Below, one piece after another: positions 58,591-64,000 of a stretch of 64,000 bases of DNA. Location of the stretch: assembly GCA_018466975.1 (NCBI GenBank), contig CM031555.1, positions 1,984,001 to 2,048,000 on the forward strand, in the 5' to 3' direction. Made by a program: the position numbers and the translations under genes. Source of the DNA: Sparassis latifolia (Eukaryota > Basidiomycota > Agaricomycetes > Polyporales > Sparassidaceae). Each line of letters starts with the position of its first letter. Position 1 is the first letter of the stretch. The notes beneath the pieces were generated by a model. The model did no database searches. It was not told the origin of the DNA and was given only the letters and a program-made list of their open reading frames with translations.

Positions 58591-60689
58591 ATGCTGAGAG
58601 GAGCCTGTCAATCTGTGAGATCTTCTCGTACCTGCCAGTCTGCCCGGCGACTCCATTCGCAGACTTCGTCCTCCAGCGCGAACCGTGCGCTCATCGCTGT
58701 TTCTGGCTCCGTTGCGACCGCTGCTGCGCTCTGGTATTCGATACACTCGACGCAGGGTGTCATTTTTAATGGTGCGCCAGTATCGGAAAAACTACAGTCG
58801 TCCCGACCACAGCTACCGGAGACAAGTCTGAACAGCCCGGACTCCCTCAACAGCATCGTGTGGGGCTCGAACAAGTACGCAAGTACATGTCTTTCAATTC
58901 TGCGGAATATTCATTTATTTGCGCAGAAATCATGTCCTCTCCATGGAGAACAGCACTGCGGATTCCGTTCACACTCCGGCAGCAGTTGCCTGGCTCGACA
59001 ATGTCGCGCTGAGGGATTTGGCATTGCATGAACGGCATGCGGCGTGCGTTGATGCGCGGGGGGATGTTTATCAGTGGGGCGATGGCTTTGGCCAAAAGTC
59101 TAGTTTATCATCGGGTAGGCCAACGCTTACTCTGCGAGGAAAGGTGCGTGCCTCTTACTCCCTTCTCGTGGCGGAGTAAATAGCAAGGTGCATGGTATTC
59201 AGAACATAGTTCACCTCCAAGTGACACCATCCCGCGTCTTCGCTCTGTCTGCATCTGGGCGGGTATACACCCTCTCATCTTCCGCTGCGATGCAAGATCT
59301 TCCTGCAGGTACGCCGACGCCTGCTAGCACACCTTGGTGGGGCACTGGATGGCTCTGGGGCGAGGAGGAGGAAGTCGACTTTGCCGAGGTCGTGCCAAAC
59401 GAAAAGCTGGCGTGGGGAGAGAAGTGTGTCTCCCCTTACGGCCATCACAGAGAGCATTGACCAAGTATCCGTAGGTTTGTCTCAATCGCAGCAGGTTCGG
59501 ACCATCTCCTCGCTCTCACGTCTACCGGGCGCACTTTTGCGCACCCTATCTCGCTCAAGGCGAACACATATGGCCAGCTTGGTTTCCGCAAATTCGACGT
59601 GCCTGCCCCCTCCCATCACCCGCACCTGCATGTCAGCCATACACGCTTACCGATCGAGCTGACGCCAAAATCTATCTCCGATCCATACGCAAAGGCTACT
59701 CCCGCCATCCGACGCACCGCCTCAGCGTTGAGTGAAGACACTGGGTCTGTAAAGGCGGTGGACCTAACCAACTTGGACGACAGCACCATCCGGTTTTCGG
59801 ACAAGTTGTTTGAGGTTCCGGCCCTGAGAGGTGTGCACGTCGACCGTATCGCTGCAGGCGGGCGAACAAGCTTCGTGAAGACAAGTACAGGGAGAGTGCT
59901 CGGATGGGGTGCGAACGAATACGGGTAAGAATCTCTTCGTAGTGTGTGTGCTGGATGCTTATGGCACGGCGTGCAGACAGATTGGGTTGGGAAGCACTGT
60001 GACCCTTGATACGATCACCGTACCCACAGAGGTTATCTTGTGGAGATCGACACCAGCGACGATGCGTACGACGTGCTTGGACGTTTACGCTGGCGGCGAT
60101 CTTACATTCTTCAAGGTTGAGCGTTCGGACGGGACTGCCATGCCCTACATCGATGTTCTTGCTTGCGGCAACGGGCAGTGGGGCGGACTCGGCAATTCCC
60201 TCTATAGCAATGCTCAGAGTACCCCTGTTCGCGCGCGGAACGTTAGCGGCCTGCTGGAGTGTGAGTATTGTTTCCCAGTATCAGTGCTGTGAATGTAACC
60301 GACAAGGTTTCCGATTTACAGACAGCGAGGCGTCAAGGAACTTGCAACCCATCATGCCAGAAGATATCTCTGTCTCGCCGACCGGGCACGTCCTGCTCAC
60401 TCTTGACACGCGGTCTCACGCGGGCCCTGGTGGAGGTGGCCGGGACATCATGGCGTGGGGCGCGAATTCGGAGTACCAGCTTGGTAACGGAAAGCGGGGC
60501 ACCGTCGCCTTGCCGACGACGGTGCTGACCCCCGGTGGCGAGCGGTTCATGCTCGGGAAGAGGAAGTCGGTAGAGGTGCGCGACCTGCAGAATAAGGTGT
60601 GGAAGCGGGGCGTAGATGTCGAGCAGTATGCGGTTGCTGGGTGGGGAAACAGCTTGGTATACTGGAAGATTTGCTCTACTGGGCGGTAA
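58591..60689 (+). CDS. FMP25-like mitochondrial protein with RCC1 repeats
   Basis: RCC1-type beta-propeller protein resembling yeast Fmp25, a mitochondrial inner-membrane protein needed for respiratory complex assembly. Six exons: 58591..58874, 58927..59143, 59203..59423, 59475..59924, 59977..60260 and 60322..60689; 607 residues. The N-terminus is Arg/Ser-rich (MLRGACQSVRSSRTCQSARRL), a likely import signal, followed by a hydrophobic stretch (ALIAVSGSVATAAALWYS). Propeller blades show the RCC1 pattern: SIVWGSNK, RGDVYQWGDGFGQ, SIAAGSDHLLALTSTGRTFA, RIAAGGRTSFVKTSTGRVLGWGANEYGQIGLG, VLACGNGQWGGLGN and DIMAWGANSEYQLGNG. The family-specific end is VAGWGNSLVYWKI. The call to FMP25 rests on the presequence plus propeller layout; nuclear RCC1 lacks both features. 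Confidence 0.88.
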
Positions 60690-61375
60690 CTTTGTACCAG
60701 ACACTGGGAATATCTGGCAAATTTCGCTGCTGAATAGACAAATATTAGGAGTATCAGAGTGCAAGAAGCAACGGGGCGGCCAAATCAGGCCGGAACGGCA
60801 AAGCCGAATGAGCGCAGCAGACACGGCCGAGGTGCACACAGACCGGAGAGCGTCCTTGCAGCGACACGGAGGTCAGTGGATGCACTAGGACAACAAGTCT
60901 CTCTAATATATTCATACCTTGCAGCGACATGGAGGTCACTGTCGTAGCAGTAAGTAATAGTACACACAAGGGGAAAGAAAGATGTACATGGATGCACCAG
61001 GACAACAAGTCTCTGGGGCATCCGACGAACGACAGTAAGGTATATACGACGATCTACACTACCGGTTAAGGCTAGTGGTTGGTTGTGCCGTGCCAGTGGC
61101 GTTGAGTAGATGCGAGCCAAAATAGACAAAGCGGACCACGGGCATAACGCACGTTGAAAGGAACTTGCTTCAGGAACTCCTGGGACTCCAGATTGCGACA
61201 AGGAATTCTACGCAGTACTGCGAGAGTCGCGTCAAGGGATCCTGTATATGTTTTCTGGATACGGCGTGTTATTTGTCCTTGTTAGAATCCAAAGGCTCCG
61301 GCTTCCTAATATGGATTTGACGTCATCTGTGTTAAACCTGCCGGTCTACGTGCGGCTCGGCGCGCTGATCTTCGT
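60690..61375. other. intergenic region with nested direct repeats
   Basis: This 686-bp gap between FMP25-like and YME2 holds two interleaved repeat pairs (see the separate entry). The open frames across it are chance. The last part should be the YME2 promoter and leader. An upstream ATG at 61311 precedes a possible alternative first exon ending at a GTATGT donor just before the chosen start. Confidence 0.45.
60854..61014. repeat. two interleaved direct repeat pairs
   Basis: Unit A (CCTTGCAGCGACAYGGAGGT plus CA) occurs at 60854..60875 and 60917..60938. Unit B (TGGATGCACYAGGACAACAA plus GTCTCT) occurs at 60877..60902 and 60989..61014. Each pair has one mismatch. In the first block A and B are adjacent; in the second they are separated by about 50 bp. 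This looks like a diverged segmental duplication. Confidence 0.7.
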
Positions 61376-64000
61376 ATGTCTCGTTCCATTCGGACACTCT
61401 CCCGACAAATTAGGACCAACGTATCAGCTCTGCGCGGAGACATAACTCGTAGCCCAGCTTGCTCCGCCGCGGCTCGCATCTCGAGCAGACAATTTTCCGA
61501 TGTTGCTGAAGCCAGTTCGTCCAAGGATGTCGGAGGAGTGACAGAAGATGCGAGTCGGGTACGTGGAGAGACACCCATGTGCTGACTTTTTTATTCATTT
61601 TGCTTGCGAAAGTTACGGGAAGGCTGGTTGTTCATCGACTCCGTGCTGCCCGTTCAGCTAGGTATCTGGGAGTTCGTATATCGCTCTTGCGCTCACCTCT
61701 GTGTTCTTTTTTGTTGATGCTCAGTTTATATTTCTCTGTGAATTAGTTTGCGCTACTTTCTTGCTGTTTTCCGACAAGAGACACTCGTGGAACGCCTCCA
61801 GTATATCTTTTCGACTGTGCAAGCAAACGGGTTCCGTGTCCTTGAAGTCTCCCCGTACTCGAAGGATGGGGGAGTATTCGTGAAGTTTTCCTATACTGCG
61901 GTTGAACAGGAACCCGCCCTCGACTCTATATTAAAGGACTTCAGGGAGAAAGCTAACAAGCTTGGAGGTGTACCTTCATGGTTCGGCATCTCGAGAGGCA
62001 ACATATGGCTGGTGAAAGGAAAACCATGGCGCGAGGTAAGTATCCCGACAGACTGTCTCGAGATCTTTTTAACACCGCGTTCAGGACATGCGTCGCTACG
62101 CGTCTCCGATCCTCAAGGTGTCGTTCGACGGGCCAGATGTGCAGGAAGAGTCCCTGTACGAACTTCTACGAGTCCGTTCCCTCACCCAGTCTGTCTGGGG
62201 CGCATATTCCTGATGCTGCGTTTTCCCAAGCCGTATGGCCGCATTGAAGAGATCACTCGGCCGACACCTGTTCCCGCGGGCACTCTCCGGTCCTCCACCG
62301 TGGCCTTCCGCCGCGTACGCGCTGCAGTGGTCGCTCATAATGCAATCAACAATATCAGTATCCCGTCGGCGCTGAACGCGTCAACTGTGACTAGGCTGAG
62401 GACTAACTATGAGGTGCCTATCCAGGCACATGTAGTGAGGAACTATGTCGCAAGCCACCCCAGGATATTCTTGCCGGTTCTGTTCTTCTTGATTGGAACT
62501 CTGACCTATACAGTGAGTTGCTTGTGAACAGAGTATTCCCTGCCGCGTTTACGTAGAAATGTAGATTTTCGATCCGTTACGCGTCCTCATGGTGGAAGGG
62601 AAGATGCAGGACTGGTTTAACTTCGAAGGTGCGGTTTATCGTTCTTTTTTAAGTTGTGCTCATATACTGTAGAGTTCCGAATATTCAAGTGGCTCCGCAA
62701 CAACACGCTCGATAGGTTTTACATCACGCCTACCGCCGGCGTCGATGCTACAACGTCGTCGGGGGACGTGTGGAAGGAGCGAAACGATGCGGAGACTGCT
62801 CTGAATCAGTACCTGGCCGATATGCCGAGTGCGCATGGTTTCCTGCCGATGTCATCGTTGGTGCTCACTGCTCTGATCATTCATAGCCACCGTGGCATTC
62901 GTGCACGGCCCACAGGGAAGTGGCAAGTCCAGTCTGATATCTGCCATTCTGAAAGAACGTGGACGGTGCGGTTTTTTATGCAGAGCGCCACATTTATAGC
63001 ATTTATGTTCACTCCGCTTCTGGCAGAAAAGCACTGGTGATTGACGTTGCTGAATTCTCCAAGGCAAATTCGGAGGTGAAGCTTGTGTCCACGTTGGCGC
63101 AGCAGACGGGTTACTGGCCGGTGCTCTCAGTCTTCAACTCGATGAACAACCTGATTGATGTTGCGAGTGTCGGGCTCATCGGCCAGAAAGGTGCTCTCCT
63201 CTACCGTCTATTTGTCACCCTTGCTAATTCTTTGCTGGCATTCACCAGCGGGTCTAAGCTCCTCCCTCACCGACCAAATCAAGCAGGTTCTCGAGGTGGT
63301 CGGTAACGGTCTGACACGTGTCAACGCCGCGCACCGCAAGGAGCGCCAGCACGCTGTCAAGAGGGAACATGTTGAGGAACTGAGGAAATCAGAAGGAGCT
63401 CGGGTGATGTCTCGTATTAAGGAGGGACATTGGCACGACGGGCGTCTGGATTACGTCGCTGGGACCGGTTTGATAAGCGAGCTGGGCGTCGGCGACGAGT
63501 CATTTGGCCAGACCGACGTCCCCCTCTTGCGGTCGCTTGCGTCTGAGAAGGAGGTGGAGGGTAAGGAGAAGGAGAAAGAGAAAGAGGAGGCGAAGAGGAA
63601 GCAGAAGAGCGTGGAGGATCTGCGTGTTGTCGAGTCGATGCCCATTGTGATCGTCAAAGGCTTTGGGGCGAAAGGGAGTTGGGCAAGTGGAGCGAGTAAG
63701 GAGGTAATCCTCGACGAGCTCGCTCGGTGGGCCGCTACTCTCGTGGAGAACCAGGTACGTCTGTACCCGTATAGAGCGCTACGGGTTCCACAATTCCTGT
63801 CAGATTGCGCATGTCGTGGTCGTAAGCGACAACCGGGAGAACGCCAAGAGGTTGGCGAGAGGCAAGCGCCTTTTCTCTTTAACTTTGCGCACAACTGAGC
63901 TTCGTCCGACCGTTAGCACTCCCTTCACAGCCATTGCACACGATCAAGCTCTCGGATGCCGACAATGCTAGCGCACTCTCGTTCATGAAGCAGAAGCTGC
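61376..64000 (+). CDS. YME2: mitochondrial inner-membrane protein YME2 (RNA12 family), 3' end missing
   Basis: Inner-membrane AAA-like protein that affects mitochondrial nucleoid structure and DNA escape. Exons: 61376..61558, 61613..61671, 61747..62035, 62085..62171, 62231..62512, 62565..62628, 62673..62828, 62887..62965, 63027..63190, 63249..63754, 63804..63861 and 63917..64000 (cut by the window). The start region is Arg/Ser-rich and acid-poor, a likely presequence. Then come EGWLFIDSVLPVQLGIWD, a RRM-like segment (ILKVSFDGPDVQEESLYELLRPYGRI), one membrane helix (IFLPVLFFLIGTLTYTIF) and the RNA12 domain with a Walker A loop HGPQGSGKSS (about residue 380). Later parts include DNRENAKRLAR and LSDADNASALSFMKQK, typical of YME2. 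A charged Glu/Lys run sits near 63560. Intron 63862..63916 uses a GC donor (GCAAGC). An upstream start at 61311 is possible. Confidence 0.92.

Noticed and set aside
1..64000. Possibility of a CRISPR array, prophage or bacterial operon
   Set aside because: No regularly spaced direct repeats, no prokaryotic gene organisation, and spliceosomal introns throughout.

Overview
The window is nuclear DNA from a filamentous basidiomycete, most likely an agaricomycete. Genes sit on both strands, are cut by many introns of about 50-60 nt, and encode eukaryotic housekeeping proteins whose closest resemblance is to mushroom-forming fungi. I joined exons by hand from GT-AG (rarely GC-AG) signals, reading-frame continuity and recognised protein families. 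Almost every model closes without a frame break. No prokaryotic genes, CRISPR arrays or rRNA were seen, and no convincing tRNA.

Layout. 1-7.9 kb: the 5' end of a PKA catalytic subunit gene (-), a membrane-anchored LigB/DOPA-dioxygenase-like enzyme (-), TFIIH subunit TFB3/MAT1 (+), a ZUP1-type C78 deubiquitinase (-) and proteasome alpha4 (+). 8.2-18.9 kb: a GEA/GBF1 Arf-GEF (+), a Rossmann-fold epimerase/reductase (-), a cytochrome b561-domain protein (-) and 3-hydroxyisobutyrate dehydrogenase (+). 19.3-29.8 kb: a SCYL2-like pseudokinase (+), the 33-exon helicase HRQ1 (-), a small putative mitochondrial ORF (+) and an alpha/beta hydrolase (-).

29.8-32.3 kb is the only clearly accessory stretch. 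It is gene-poor and carries a 375-bp inverted-repeat element flanked by TA, plus short repeats, next to an uncharacterised lineage-restricted gene (+, 32.3-33.3 kb). 33.5-47.7 kb: FACT subunit SPT16 (-), a degenerate acyl-CoA-synthetase-like protein (+), a very acidic unknown protein (+), Pol III subunit RPC82 (+) and histone H1 (+). 47.7-49.6 kb shows no gene. 49.6-64 kb: a GDS1 winged-helix protein with a second APSES-like domain (+), an RRM+PUF protein of the Puf1/Puf2 type (+), an FMP25-like RCC1 mitochondrial protein (+) and the 5' part of YME2 (+, runs off the end).

Several genes share a theme: ubiquitin/proteasome (ZUP1 and alpha4 share one promoter), transcription and chromatin (TFB3, SPT16, RPC82, H1, GDS1-like), vesicle traffic (GEA, SCYL2), and mitochondria (HIBADH, FMP25, YME2). 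Nothing suggests an operon or a secondary-metabolite cluster. The main unusual features are extreme exon fragmentation (two consecutive 9-nt exons in HRQ1), three candidate GC-AG introns, the small inverted-repeat element, and proteins with lost or unexpected domains.
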